Source of the DNA: an uncultured Planococcus sp.
GTDB lineage: Bacteria > Bacillota > Bacilli > Bacillales_A > Planococcaceae
Direction: 5' to 3'
Assembly: GCA_947493585.1 (NCBI GenBank)
Contig: CANLRI010000008.1
Coordinates: forward strand, 1-64,000
DNA: 64,000 nt
Numbering within the stretch: position 1 is the first letter of the stretch; each line of letters starts with the position of its first letter. A program made the translations under genes and the position numbers. The notes under the pieces are model-generated. The model did not search any database. It saw nothing but the letters and a program-made list of their open reading frames with translations, and was not told the origin of the DNA. Positions 1 to 8,360 of this stretch are shown piece after piece.

Positions 1-57
1 AACAATGATTCCGACCATCAAAAGGGATGAAAAAAGTATAATTACGATTCTTTTCAT
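1..57 (-). CDS. N-terminus of an exported or membrane protein (cut by window edge)
   Basis: Only the first 19 codons are inside the window. They begin with ATG, preceded by an AGGAG ribosome binding site, and encode a Lys-Arg pair followed by a run of hydrophobic residues, as in a signal peptide or membrane anchor. Nothing more can be said about its function. Confidence 0.55.
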   Translation of the reverse strand, partial: MKRIVIILFSSLLMVGIIV

Positions 58-214
58 AACATTTGCTCCTAGCTTTAGTTTTGCGACAGATTATTTAGTA
101 ATTCAATTGCTTATATTGATATTAGAGGATTGTCGATATTAACGTCATTTTTGCTTCTAACATTGCATTTGATTTCACTAAATTCATGTAAATGTAGACC
201 AATGTTTTAGAGAA

Positions 215-724
215 TCAAAAAGAATACAGTTCTGCTATTTTTTCTTTGGATGCGTTATCCGGAGTACTTAGATCAACAAAGTAAGGCAACTGCCATTCTT
301 GTGTTTTCACCGCTTGCTTGCTGGTCGGAATATCCCAACTTGGATATACTCTTATTGCCATTTTTCCCTTTGTTGAATTGGATTTAAGAATATTTTGAGT
401 GAAAAGAACTTCTTTTGGGAAAACAAATTGTCCAAACTCACTATCCCTTTTAAACGTAGTTATAACTAATAAATCTGGTGCTTCCGCATATGAATAGGGC
501 TGATTATTAGTATTTTCATCTTTCTTCCAAAATGCAACAAACTGTCCTGTTTTCGTAGGTGTAATATTCGCTACTCTGAATCGAACTGTTTTAGAAGATA
601 GTTGAAATATACCTGCACCATACTTAGCATTCTGTTTTTCTTCTTGAACCGATTTCAAAATTAAATTATTTGGTTTGTAAATTAATTCATTCACATAGCT
701 TAATGCTCTATAAAAATCGTTCAC
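215..724 (-). CDS. MepB family protein
   Basis: This 169-residue soluble protein resembles MepB, the third product of the staphylococcal mepRAB locus. The order of blocks YGAGIFQL, KTVRFRVANITPTKTGQFV, FPKEVL and the closing YFVDL matches my memory of that family, and the length is right. MepB's biochemical role is unknown; the fold is thought to be a small alpha/beta nucleotide- or ligand-binding type. No mepA-like or mepR-like gene sits beside it here, although two MATE exporters (the MepA superfamily) lie at 22.5 and 39 kb. It stands alone, between an edge fragment and a divergent methyltransferase gene. Confidence 0.8.
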   Translation of the reverse strand: MNDFYRALSYVNELIYKPNNLILKSVQEEKQNAKYGAGIFQLSSKTVRFRVANITPTKTGQFVAFWKKDENTNNQPYSYAEAPDLLVITTFKRDSEFGQFVFPKEVLFTQNILKSNSTKGKMAIRVYPSWDIPTSKQAVKTQEWQLPYFVDLSTPDNASKEKIAELYSF

Positions 725-933
725 TGTTCCACTCCTTAATTCGAAGGCTTTTTATAAGTGTACAACTTAATTATGGGAAATAGAGGGTTGGCTATATCGT
801 TTCTATTCTAGTGAAAGAGAATAAATTTAAAAAGATATTTCAGTATAACCTTGTAAAAACAACGAAAAAAATATAATATAATAATGTAATACGAAATACA
901 CTCAGTAAAACGTAAACAGGGAAGGTGTTTTCA

Positions 934-2199
934 GTGGCTCGAAATATAAACATAAATAGCGAAGTAAGAGAAACGACTACAAGTGTAAGATTAACTTCTG
1001 CTGAAAAAGCTGAAATGGAGCAAAACGCAAAAGATTTAGGATTCCGTTCGGTAAGTGATTATTTACGCCACTTACATAGTGGACAAAATAAAAGTAAGTC
1101 CAATGAAAAATTGATTGAAGATGCGATTCCTAAGGAAAGTGACATCGACGTTTTCCATGAAACAGATAAAGGCAAAATGTATCTGGGGAATAGTTTAGAT
1201 TATTTGTTTAACGTTGCTGAAGAAAATTCCGTAGACTTAATTATGACTTCTCCGCCTTTTGGGTTAGTTAGAAAGAAAACTTATGGAAACGAAGATGCGG
1301 ATGTTTATTGTGACTGGTTTCGTCCATTCGCGGAAGGATTCAAGCGAGTCTTAAAAGATGAGGGCAGTCTAGTAATAGATATTGGTGGAGCTTGGAAACC
1401 TGGTACACCGACACGTTCACTCTATCATTTTGATTTATTATTGATGTTATGTAAGGAATATGGATTTTACTTATGCCAAGAGCATTATTGGTGGAATCCA
1501 TCTAAATTACCAACTCCTGCAGAGTGGGTAAATATTAGAAGAGTAAGGGTAAAGGATGCAGTTAATACTGTTTGGTGGTTGTCAAAAACTCCTTTTCCAA
1601 AAGCAAATAACCGTAAGGTTTTAGTACCTTACAGTGATAGTATGCGCAGTTTATTGTTGAATGGCTATACTGCAAAAGAAAGGCCATCAGGTCACGTAAT
1701 ATCAGACAAATTCTCTAAAAACAATGGAGGATCAGTTCCACCCAACCTATTAGCAATCGCTAATACTGAATCAAATGGTTATTATCAAGACTATTGTAGA
1801 AAAAATGGTTTAGATATTCACCCTGCGCGTTTTCCTTCACAGTTGCCAGAGTACTTCATAAAGTATTTAACTGATCCAGGAGATTTCGTTCTAGATCCTT
1901 TCGGAGGCTCATGTGTTACAGGAAAAGTTGCTGAAGATCTTGATAGAAAATGGGCATGTGTAGAATTAAATTCAGGGTTTTTACAAGGAGCCGTTTCTCG
2001 TTTCCATACTGAAGCAGATAAAAGTGATATTGAAAATGAGAAAGATAGAAAGAAAAATAAAGTAAAGCCTAAAGAAGTAAAGTACGAAATTTGGGCTCCT
2101 TGCTCCCTTCCGGTTGATGAATCTGAGGTAAAAGTAGTAAAAGATGGTGGCAGAACTAGACCAACGCCTGCCTCCAAAATAGAAACATTAATTAAATAG
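934..2199 (+). CDS. Site-specific DNA methyltransferase (beta-class, N4-cytosine/N6-adenine type)
   Basis: The protein has the amino-methyltransferase catalytic motif IV TSPPF near residue 105 and the AdoMet motif I DPFGGS near residue 320. IV before I is the beta-class order. It should transfer a methyl group from AdoMet to an exocyclic amino group of C or A. The usual FxGSGTT is altered to FGGSCVTG. The first 50 residues look like a ribbon-helix-helix segment (TTSVRLTSAEKAEME, then SVSDYLRHLHS). A GTG nine bases upstream is in frame, but GGAAGG at 919-924 is correctly spaced only for the GTG at 934. The gene is convergent with, and overlaps by 8 bp, the nuclease of the neighbouring operon. 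It is therefore probably the protective methylase of a restriction system. Confidence 0.85.
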   Translation: MARNININSEVRETTTSVRLTSAEKAEMEQNAKDLGFRSVSDYLRHLHSGQNKSKSNEKLIEDAIPKESDIDVFHETDKGKMYLGNSLDYLFNVAEENSVDLIMTSPPFGLVRKKTYGNEDADVYCDWFRPFAEGFKRVLKDEGSLVIDIGGAWKPGTPTRSLYHFDLLLMLCKEYGFYLCQEHYWWNPSKLPTPAEWVNIRRVRVKDAVNTVWWLSKTPFPKANNRKVLVPYSDSMRSLLLNGYTAKERPSGHVISDKFSKNNGGSVPPNLLAIANTESNGYYQDYCRKNGLDIHPARFPSQLPEYFIKYLTDPGDFVLDPFGGSCVTGKVAEDLDRKWACVELNSGFLQGAVSRFHTEADKSDIENEKDRKKNKVKPKEVKYEIWAPCSLPVDESEVKVVKDGGRTRPTPASKIETLIK

Positions 2200-3448
2200 T
2201 TAATTCTTTAGACCAAGAAATTAACGAGTTTTTAAGCAAATCGTCTATTCCTAAGAAATAAACGCTTCTTTCATCTGCTAAGCTGGTTTTTTTAGTAGAT
2301 GTGACAGGGTCATATTTATAACGGTTAGCAACAACTACACTAGAACTACTTAACAATTTATTAGCTGATAACTCATCTTCTGGATTTAAATCCAAAGAAT
2401 ATCTGACTAGTTGTGCACTAGCATCAACAATAGCTTGCGGTGCAGAACTTTCATATTCAAAGTATTTACATTCGTATAGAGATACGACAGTTTCATTGTA
2501 AGTTACTGCAACATCAGCTCTGCTATCAGATTTTCTAACGCCAATACTTTCAGCAAGTTCTCTTGTCCATTTTTCATTAATGTGTAAGTTATCGAGAGAG
2601 CGCTGTGGGACGGTGTATTGCCAATAAACTGAATAACTTCCAACTCTCGCTACTGGCTCTCCAGTCTGAAAAGGAAAAGTCAGAGTGAGAGGTTGTTTAG
2701 TTGAATCACTCAAAGCTTCAGCTGCCTTCAACGCAGTACCTAATTCAAGTCTTTGCCAGTACTCAAGGTCAGCTAAGAGAGAATCTGCTAAACAATTTAC
2801 TATTGCAGATTCATCCCCCATTTCAATATCCCTCAGCAAATCATATAATTGAACGGCCAACTGATAGATTATATTTTTGGATTTAGTTGCTGTTCTTATT
2901 GCAGAACTGTTAGGTCTCTTATTACGAGGCTGAGACTGCATAACCTCAACTAAAACATTATTTCTAAGAGCACTTTCTAATAAATAAATTTTGTCGTTTA
3001 GCCAGTCTAATTTCTCAATTTTTTTGTTTAACCGCCTGGTAGCTAACAAAATATCTAAAGCTTCTTTTAACGTCCATGCAACTAAAAAGTTTGGTTCAGA
3101 TTGATAAGTGACATTAGGTTCATTCACAATGAAGATAGTTGGATTTAGAGTTCTGCTTTGTGCGAGTACAGTCGCGCCAGCATTAATCGACCCTGTTATT
3201 TCTCCTATTTTTTCTCTCTCCTCATATGTAATAGTGGTAGTCAACCTTCTGGGGTTTTCTACAATTGCTGTAGAAAGTTCCTCCAAGGACATTGATATGG
3301 CCCAATAAAATTTAATAATATCTATATCATTAATTTGATTTTTTATTGAGAGAGGATACGTAGAACCTAAAGTAGTTTTGGACTTTAAGCAATTCAATAT
3401 TCCATTCAAGCAAAGTTCAGAGACGTCACTTCTAACATTTTCTATCAT
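2192..3448 (-). CDS. Probable restriction endonuclease subunit with PD-ExK-like core
   Basis: This 418-residue protein is not recognisable by name. Near residues 306-328 it has SRADVAVTY, then a strand and YECKYFE. The Asp, a hydrophobic beta strand and ExK-like ECK match the PD-(D/E)xK nuclease core, as in restriction enzymes and McrC-like partners. The ATG overlaps the stop of the AAA+ ATPase gene (ATGA arrangement), so the two are translationally coupled. By analogy with McrBC and the LlaJI R1/R2 restriction complexes, the ATPase would translocate on DNA and this subunit would cut. The N-terminal 270 residues are alpha-helical and without known motifs. The nuclease role is inferred from motif and context. 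Confidence 0.6.
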   Translation of the reverse strand: MIENVRSDVSELCLNGILNCLKSKTTLGSTYPLSIKNQINDIDIIKFYWAISMSLEELSTAIVENPRRLTTTITYEEREKIGEITGSINAGATVLAQSRTLNPTIFIVNEPNVTYQSEPNFLVAWTLKEALDILLATRRLNKKIEKLDWLNDKIYLLESALRNNVLVEVMQSQPRNKRPNSSAIRTATKSKNIIYQLAVQLYDLLRDIEMGDESAIVNCLADSLLADLEYWQRLELGTALKAAEALSDSTKQPLTLTFPFQTGEPVARVGSYSVYWQYTVPQRSLDNLHINEKWTRELAESIGVRKSDSRADVAVTYNETVVSLYECKYFEYESSAPQAIVDASAQLVRYSLDLNPEDELSANKLLSSSSVVVANRYKYDPVTSTKKTSLADERSVYFLGIDDLLKNSLISWSKELTI

Positions 3449-4491
3449 GCTATAATATCTTCCATTTCTTTTAAGAAAAGATCCTTCCTATTGGCACTTA
3501 ACCTCCAACTCTCAGCTATATGTTCTACTAAAATCTCTGCTTCTTTTCTCCGAATACCGTCTAACAAAGGTAAGATATACATGCTTGTAACAGTGAATAA
3601 TATTTCTTGAAGTTCTTCATTTGGAATTGTAAGTAAGTCGATTTCTACGTCTAATTCTTTCGCAGTCTTAATTAAATCAATAATTGGTGCCCCACCAATT
3701 TGTCGGACATTATTCACGGCACTCCATAAATCAGCAATTGGATTAGGTAAAGCAGTTTCATCTTCTCTTTCTAAAACGCGAAGAACGAACTTGTTTAAAT
3801 CTTCAGGGACTCCAATCTTTATCCAAGCAAACCTCCTAGAAAGTGCATAACTTAATTGGCCTAGCTGAGATTTATCGACAGTATTTAGCGTAGTTATCAA
3901 CCTCCAGTCTCTACTTGGAAACCACTCATGCGATTCCGGATTTTCTTTGCTGGTTGGAAATATAGTATGAAATGGACTATCGTCAACTTCTAGGTTAGTT
4001 TTATAAGGTAAAGTTGATGTTTGTCCACTTAAAACAGAGAATAAAGGACCGATTACTTTGTCTATAGGACAGCGGTTTAATTCATCAATGACGATTGGAC
4101 GGTCAAAGTTACGAAGTATCGCACCAGGAACAAATCCGATTCTTCCACCGCCTAAAGGCTGATAACCACCTATTAGTTCTTGACTAGTCCAAGATGAAGA
4201 TGCAGTAAGCATCTCGAATTCTCCAGAATTTGATAACTCTTGTGCGACATACTGTGCTAATGTAGTTTTTCCTGTCCCAGGGGGTCCATAAAATATTATG
4301 TGGCGTTTACCAGAGCGTAATGCTGCAGTGATTTGTTTGTAAATTACCTCTGGAACATCGTAAAGGTCTGGAAGAGGTGGAAGTTCCGGAATTTGTACTT
4401 CCTCTTCTACTGCTGAAAGAATAGTTTCACGAATTCCATCTTTTAATTCTGTCAATGAGGGATCTGTTAAATCGAACTCTATAACTTGCAT
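3445..4491 (-). CDS. McrB-like AAA+ ATPase of a restriction system
   Basis: An AAA+ ATPase of the McrB/MoxR (dynein-related) type, 348 residues. Walker A GPPGTGKT is at about 69-76, Walker B IVIDELNR at about 133-140, sensor 1 TTLNT near 200 and the arginine-containing LSRRFAW near 215. The DELNR form of Walker B and the NT-D sensor-1 segment are typical of the McrB/LlaJI.R1 group, which couples NTP hydrolysis to DNA translocation for a nuclease partner. The ATG directly abuts the stop of the upstream gene (TAAATG) and follows an AAGGAGG site. The downstream nuclease overlaps by four bases. No McrB-type DNA-binding domain precedes the ATPase, so target recognition may be provided by a neighbour. 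Confidence 0.85.
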   Translation of the reverse strand: MQVIEFDLTDPSLTELKDGIRETILSAVEEEVQIPELPPLPDLYDVPEVIYKQITAALRSGKRHIIFYGPPGTGKTTLAQYVAQELSNSGEFEMLTASSSWTSQELIGGYQPLGGGRIGFVPGAILRNFDRPIVIDELNRCPIDKVIGPLFSVLSGQTSTLPYKTNLEVDDSPFHTIFPTSKENPESHEWFPSRDWRLITTLNTVDKSQLGQLSYALSRRFAWIKIGVPEDLNKFVLRVLEREDETALPNPIADLWSAVNNVRQIGGAPIIDLIKTAKELDVEIDLLTIPNEELQEILFTVTSMYILPLLDGIRRKEAEILVEHIAESWRLSANRKDLFLKEMEDIIA

Positions 4492-5115
4492 TTAAATTTC
4501 CTCCTTATTGTGTTCACTAAGAAATTCTTTTAGAGCTATAGTAGCTTCGTCATATGTAACACTTCCAATTTCCTCTATTTCTAAATCTGCGTTCTCAGGG
4601 TGGATACGGAAAACAGCGAGCGTTTCAATTGGATAGTTCTTATCTGAATAGACGACGGTGCCTTCTGAAGGAGTGAAATTTGACAGTGTTTGACTAGAAG
4701 TACCTGCAGGTAAAGGGCTACTAAATATCATTGCAATTAACCATTCCCAGTTGGGAAATTTGAATGTACCGTCATTTTGTTTTATAGCCGCATGGGTCTT
4801 GAATATAAATGCTGAGCAATTACCTTCTCTGTTATTTAGGTAACCAACAGTTTGAGCTCCTGGAAAAATAGATCCGTCACTTTTTTTTGCAAAATCCGCT
4901 TTTATTCCTCTTTCTGATTTTTCAAAATGAATAATCCATCGGGTTGGTTTTGAAATAATAGCAGCAGGATTTTCCCAAAACCCTGTTGCTTCACTTACTG
5001 GACTAGAAAGTTCAGCTTTTTTAGTCCCACAGGTTTTAACAGTAAGTTCGGCTTTTTTTAATTCTTCTTCGATAGTTTTTCTTACCACTTTAAAAACATC
5101 TACAGTTTCAGTCAA
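4492..5115 (-). CDS. Unknown first gene of the restriction-like operon
   Basis: I do not recognise this 207-residue protein. It begins at TTG, eight bases after GGAGG, and is the first of three tightly packed genes. A helical, Lys/Glu-rich N-terminus of about 35 residues is followed by a mixed beta segment rich in Trp, Phe and Gly (GFWENPAAI, TRWIIHFEK, FPNWEWLIAMIF) and an acidic C-terminus. There is no signal peptide or membrane segment. Because the ATPase and nuclease lack an obvious DNA-reading domain, this protein could be the target-recognition subunit; that is inference from position only. Confidence 0.7.
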   Translation of the reverse strand: MTETVDVFKVVRKTIEEELKKAELTVKTCGTKKAELSSPVSEATGFWENPAAIISKPTRWIIHFEKSERGIKADFAKKSDGSIFPGAQTVGYLNNREGNCSAFIFKTHAAIKQNDGTFKFPNWEWLIAMIFSSPLPAGTSSQTLSNFTPSEGTVVYSDKNYPIETLAVFRIHPENADLEIEEIGSVTYDEATIALKEFLSEHNKEEI

Positions 5116-5453
5116 ATTAAGTCCTCCAGTATAGTATCGAATTTTCCGTGAAAGCGTTCAAAAAATTTGATCTTTTAATAACGTTACCTTATTTACAGCA
5201 GGTGGTAAATAGGGCGCAATTTATTTAATAAAATAACAGTTATATGAATATAGTTAAAAGCCTTGAAAATAAAGTCTATAAGAATAAAAAGGATTCATCT
5301 TTCTTCATGTTTAAAATTTTATCGGCTTTTACTGCAAGGCTATTCTTTTGAGAAAATTGAGTATTGACCGAGATAAATAGATGGAATTTTCATACATATA
5401 TAGTGGCGAATCTGATAAACTTAGAAACACAAAGAAAAAAGGGGATTGTAATT

Positions 5454-6401
5454 ATGGCTAGAACGTATAAATCGCTTCATTTCCACCAATTATCTATGTA
5501 TGAAAGAAGATTTGTAAAAAGTAAAGATCAAGCTGATGAACAGATCAATGATTACAAGACAATTGAACAAATTGATTTAAGGTTCCAAGATATTCTTCAA
5601 AACCATTTAATTAACGGGTGTTTAAAAATTCAAAAGGAATTTGATCCTGATCATACTACATTAGAAATCTTGGATTCTAATGCTGACTTTATCTTTGGCA
5701 GAATGGGAAAAGAAAGAGACATGCGTGCTTTCCATCTAAGAGAAAGGGAAACATATAAATCTGAACAAATTGCGAAAAAGGAAAACCAGATTTTTGAGGT
5801 GTTTACTTATCTTCTAATCGACAGAAAAACTTATATTGTGTGTTATTTGCAAGAAACATCCGCCCCATCAATTTTAAAATTAGGCGAACTTATTTCAAAT
5901 ACATACAGAACTGAGGAGTTATTTGGTGAAGTCTCTTCAGTAAGCGTAGAAGATGCAATTCCTTTTCTCGGCGGAAAGGACGTGATTGGTAATATTACTT
6001 ATAAGACCACGTTACCTCCCTCAGACTCAAGATTATGGAATGAAGATATTACAGGTCTAGATCGTGCTACATATGAAAGCATAGAAAATCTAAAGAACGT
6101 AGAAATAACCGTAAAGTTAGTGGCAGAAAGGAATAAAAGTATTTTCCCTACTAAAGGATTGTTTAGTAAGGTTATGGAAAAGATATCTGCAACAGGGAAA
6201 AAAATAAAAGTCATGGCCAAAAATGAAGGTGAACTTTCTCAAGAGCACTTACTTGAAAACAATCCGCTTACTAAGAAAGTTAGCTTCGATTTTAATCAAA
6301 ATCTACAAAATCATAAAGCCGTTCAAACGGATATTTTTGAACAAATGAAGAAAGTCTATCTGCAAAACAAAGAGGAAGTATTAAAGTACTGTAAGGTGTA
6401 G
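5454..6401 (+). CDS. Unknown soluble protein of a two-gene candidate defence pair
   Basis: The open frame extends upstream to a TTG at 5364, but the ATG at 5454 has AAAGGGG nine bases before it and starts a protein of 315 residues, so I use that start. The product is charged and soluble, without catalytic motifs I can name. Notable stretches are FIFGRMGKERDMRAFHLRER near residues 75-95 and a Lys-rich C-terminal third. It is followed after 25 bp by a small membrane protein and lies next to a restriction-like operon. A soluble protein of about 315 residues beside a four-helix membrane protein recalls the make-up of the Kiwa anti-phage system (KwaB with KwaA), but I cannot show homology and the gene order differs. 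Confidence 0.75.
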   Translation: MARTYKSLHFHQLSMYERRFVKSKDQADEQINDYKTIEQIDLRFQDILQNHLINGCLKIQKEFDPDHTTLEILDSNADFIFGRMGKERDMRAFHLRERETYKSEQIAKKENQIFEVFTYLLIDRKTYIVCYLQETSAPSILKLGELISNTYRTEELFGEVSSVSVEDAIPFLGGKDVIGNITYKTTLPPSDSRLWNEDITGLDRATYESIENLKNVEITVKLVAERNKSIFPTKGLFSKVMEKISATGKKIKVMAKNEGELSQEHLLENNPLTKKVSFDFNQNLQNHKAVQTDIFEQMKKVYLQNKEEVLKYCKV

Positions 6402-6426
6402 AAGTAAAAGAGGGAGTAAATAGTGT

Positions 6427-6876
6427 ATGAAAAAATTCATGCGAAGAAATATACCGAACCTGCTCTTACTAATAGTGTTTAGTATTTTCGTTTATTCTGC
6501 TTTAACATACAGTTGGCTTTCAATCGAGGTAGTAGATAGAAGTCATCATGTTGAAATATTAACGATTAATACAATCTTTATTGGTTTTCTTTATACGACT
6601 TTAGGAGTGATGGTGGGATTCCTTGGCAACACTAAGATTTCTAATATGGATCGATCTGGATATTTAGATGAATATTATTATACGATTTATTTCGGTCTTT
6701 TCTTTTTTATCGCTTCAGCATTTTTCGGTATTCTAGCGGTATTCTTTAAGGCTTTTACAACCAATATCTCTATTTACACTTTTGAACAGATTTTTCTTTT
6801 TGGAGGATTACTATTTTTTATTAAAGCCTTGTACAATTTAATAAAAGTGATAAAGAAAGTGCGAAGTAATCTTTAA
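6427..6876 (+). CDS. Small membrane protein with four predicted helices, partner of the upstream gene
   Basis: A 149-residue integral membrane protein with hydrophobic segments at about 9-29, 45-66, 86-110 and 122-141, and a basic tail (KVIKKVRSNL). The loop between helices 2 and 3 is polar (GNTKISNMDRSG). It lies 25 bp after the 315-residue unknown gene, on the same strand and so in the same operon. No transporter or enzyme family is recognised. In anti-phage systems such paired membrane proteins often act as effectors or sensors; that role here is inference. Confidence 0.75.
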   Translation: MKKFMRRNIPNLLLLIVFSIFVYSALTYSWLSIEVVDRSHHVEILTINTIFIGFLYTTLGVMVGFLGNTKISNMDRSGYLDEYYYTIYFGLFFFIASAFFGILAVFFKAFTTNISIYTFEQIFLFGGLLFFIKALYNLIKVIKKVRSNL

Positions 6877-7142
6877 TTAGTAAATTATAAGTTTTGGAAC
6901 GCAATTTATAAATTTATAAAGAGTTTGAGAAGCCAGTACTTTCTTATTTCCAGGTGCTATTATTTCTAATACAATGAATATAGTCGCCTCTGGGTAAGTA
7001 AGGAGGTAAAATCTTTAATCTTGAGATTTCATTTAAAAGCTTCATTTTTAAGTTTACTGTTACTAACAAAGTAGTCATTGTTCTTGCCTCTTTGTATTTG
7101 CTTTAGACTACATCAACTAAGAATACTTTTAACTAAAATACC
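6877..7142. other. Intergenic, no gene recognised
   Basis: AT-rich DNA with scattered stops on both strands between the two-gene pair and the resolvase. No gene or repeat is evident apart from the two hairpins that follow it. Confidence 0.5.
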
Positions 7143-7184
7143 AATGCGACGCCTTCTTGCTTTTTATGAAGAAGGAGTCGCATT
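7143..7184 (+). terminator. Hairpin, probable terminator
   Basis: AATGCGAC at 7143-7150 pairs with GTCGCATT at 7177-7184, and CCTTCTT at 7152-7158 pairs with AAGAAGG at 7169-7175, with one mismatch between the two helices. It lies downstream of the membrane-protein gene. The T-run is weak, so it may serve as a barrier or half of a tandem terminator. Confidence 0.5.
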
Positions 7185-7213
7185 TAATAAATTATAATAA
7201 TTTAACTAAAGAA

Positions 7214-7257
7214 ACAGCCATTCTCGAGGTAGTTATCCCAAGAGAATGGCTGTTTTT
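7214..7257. terminator. Bidirectional rho-independent terminator
   Basis: A perfect 12-bp stem, ACAGCCATTCTC at 7214-7225 and its complement at 7242-7253, is followed by TTTTT on the plus strand. The other strand has a shorter T-tract (GGCTGTTTC). It sits just after the stop of the minus-strand resolvase gene and would end transcription from both sides. Confidence 0.8.
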
Positions 7258-7262
7258 GTATT

Positions 7263-7904
7263 TTAAAATTGACGAGTTTCTTCTATATATAGTGTGTTGG
7301 CTGTTTCTTCTTCGAGTGCTTTCACCAATTTATAAAAACTGGTCTTTTTAACACCGGCTTCTTGCATAGCTTGTACAGCCGTTAGCTCCCTAGCTTTCCA
7401 TTTTCTATAAACCTCTTTGAACTCCTCTGAAACAAAAACGGTCGGTCTGCCAAACTGGATGCCATTTTGTAACGCCAAGTCGATTCCTTCACGCTGCCGT
7501 TTCCGGATGCGTTCCCGTTCCTCTTCTGCCATCCACGAAAGAATCTGCAAAACCAAGTCTGCAATAAATGTCCCCATACTATCTTTATATTGTGTCGTAT
7601 CCAATAACGGCATATCCAAGACGACAATATCTGCTTCAATATTTTTCGTCAGGTCATTCCATTCCTGGAGAATCTCTTCTTTGTTCCGGCCAAACCGATC
7701 CAGTGAGTGGATATATAAAATGTCTCCTTTTCGAATAACCCGTTTCAGTAGTTGATAGTTTGCGCGTTCAAAGTTTTTCCCACTTTGCTTGTCCAAATAT
7801 ATGTCCCGTTCATTGATGCCCATTTTTCGCATGGCTTCCAATTGGCGGCCTTCATTTTGATCTTTGCTGCTGACGCGTATGTAACCAAATTTGCGATGTT
7901 CCAT
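7263..7904 (-). CDS. Serine recombinase of the resolvase/invertase family
   Basis: A 213-residue small serine recombinase. The catalytic serine is in YIRVSSKDQ (Ser12), with the family arginines in LDRFGRN at about 69-75 and a long E-helix containing MAEEERERIRKRQREGI. A C-terminal helix-turn-helix (TAVQAMQEAGVKKTSFYKLV) binds DNA. Such enzymes resolve cointegrates or plasmid multimers by cutting at a res site. A fitting three-part inverted-repeat array lies immediately upstream (7951-8073), in the same divergent position as in Tn552- and Tn3-type loci. The gene is probably autoregulated by resolvase bound there. Since no transposase is nearby, plasmid multimer resolution is the likeliest role. 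Confidence 0.92.
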   Translation of the reverse strand: MEHRKFGYIRVSSKDQNEGRQLEAMRKMGINERDIYLDKQSGKNFERANYQLLKRVIRKGDILYIHSLDRFGRNKEEILQEWNDLTKNIEADIVVLDMPLLDTTQYKDSMGTFIADLVLQILSWMAEEERERIRKRQREGIDLALQNGIQFGRPTVFVSEEFKEVYRKWKARELTAVQAMQEAGVKKTSFYKLVKALEEETANTLYIEETRQF

Positions 7905-7950
7905 AATTCACCTCTATAAACGATTGTTTCCTCTCATTATACCTGAAAAG

Positions 7951-8073
7951 CGTTCGTAAAAGTATGTGCAAATTCGCGAACGTTCGTAAAGTCATTTGAC
8001 ACGTTTGCGAACGCTCTTTTGAGCGATTTTCGGCTATTTTCAAAGCGTTCGTAAAAGTGTACTTTTACGAACG
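7951..8073. promoter_or_regulatory. res recombination site with three inverted-repeat subsites
   Basis: Three inverted repeats built from the arm CGTTCGTAAA lie upstream of the resolvase gene: 7951-7982, 7981-8013 and 8046-8073. The outermost is a nearly perfect 28-bp dyad with 13-bp arms (CGTTCGTAAAAGT) around a central GT. In characterised res sites the crossover site I is about 28 bp and farthest from the gene, while sites II and III are accessory and longer; the layout here fits. Site II and III share their junction, an unusually tight packing. Confidence 0.85.
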
Positions 8074-8221
8074 GTTCTATTTTCGTTGTTGTATAGTTAA
8101 CTAATTCTGGATTGATTATAATTAGGAGAAACGCATTGAAATGTATATAGGAAGTTAAATGCCCCATATAAAAAAACTTTTGAAAATGCAGAAGAAATTG
8201 ATAGAAACTGATTATGCGTCT

Positions 8222-8295
8222 TAAATGAACCACCGTGTGCCGAAGGGTACGCATGGTGTTGTGAGAAGCCGAGAGTAAATCACTGTATCCTGATT
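8222..8295 (+). repeat. Probable 3-prime remnant of a group II intron (domain V/VI-like)
   Basis: The stretch around 8226-8255 folds as a hairpin (ACCACCGTGTGCC, loop GAA, GGGTACGCATGGTG) and is followed by TTGTGAGAAG and a second degenerate stem ending CCTGATTAA. This closely resembles, from memory, the sequence that follows the maturase gene of many bacterial group II introns (GAACCGCCGTGTACCG...GGTGGTGTGAGAGG). No intron reverse transcriptase remains in the window, so it would be a dead tail. Confidence 0.5.
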
Positions 8296-8360
8296 AATAA
8301 GTTTATTTAAATAGAGAAAGGGAAAGGAGACTGTAGTTAAGATGAAATGGAGGGATAAAG

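Noticed and set aside
5364..5453. N-terminal extension of the unknown soluble protein from TTG
   Set aside because: The ATG at 5454 has a well-spaced AAAGGGG, while the TTG has no ribosome site.
7937..8254. 105-codon minus-strand frame over the res site
   Set aside because: It is an accidental frame across the resolvase binding sites and the intron remnant; it begins inside the intron hairpin.
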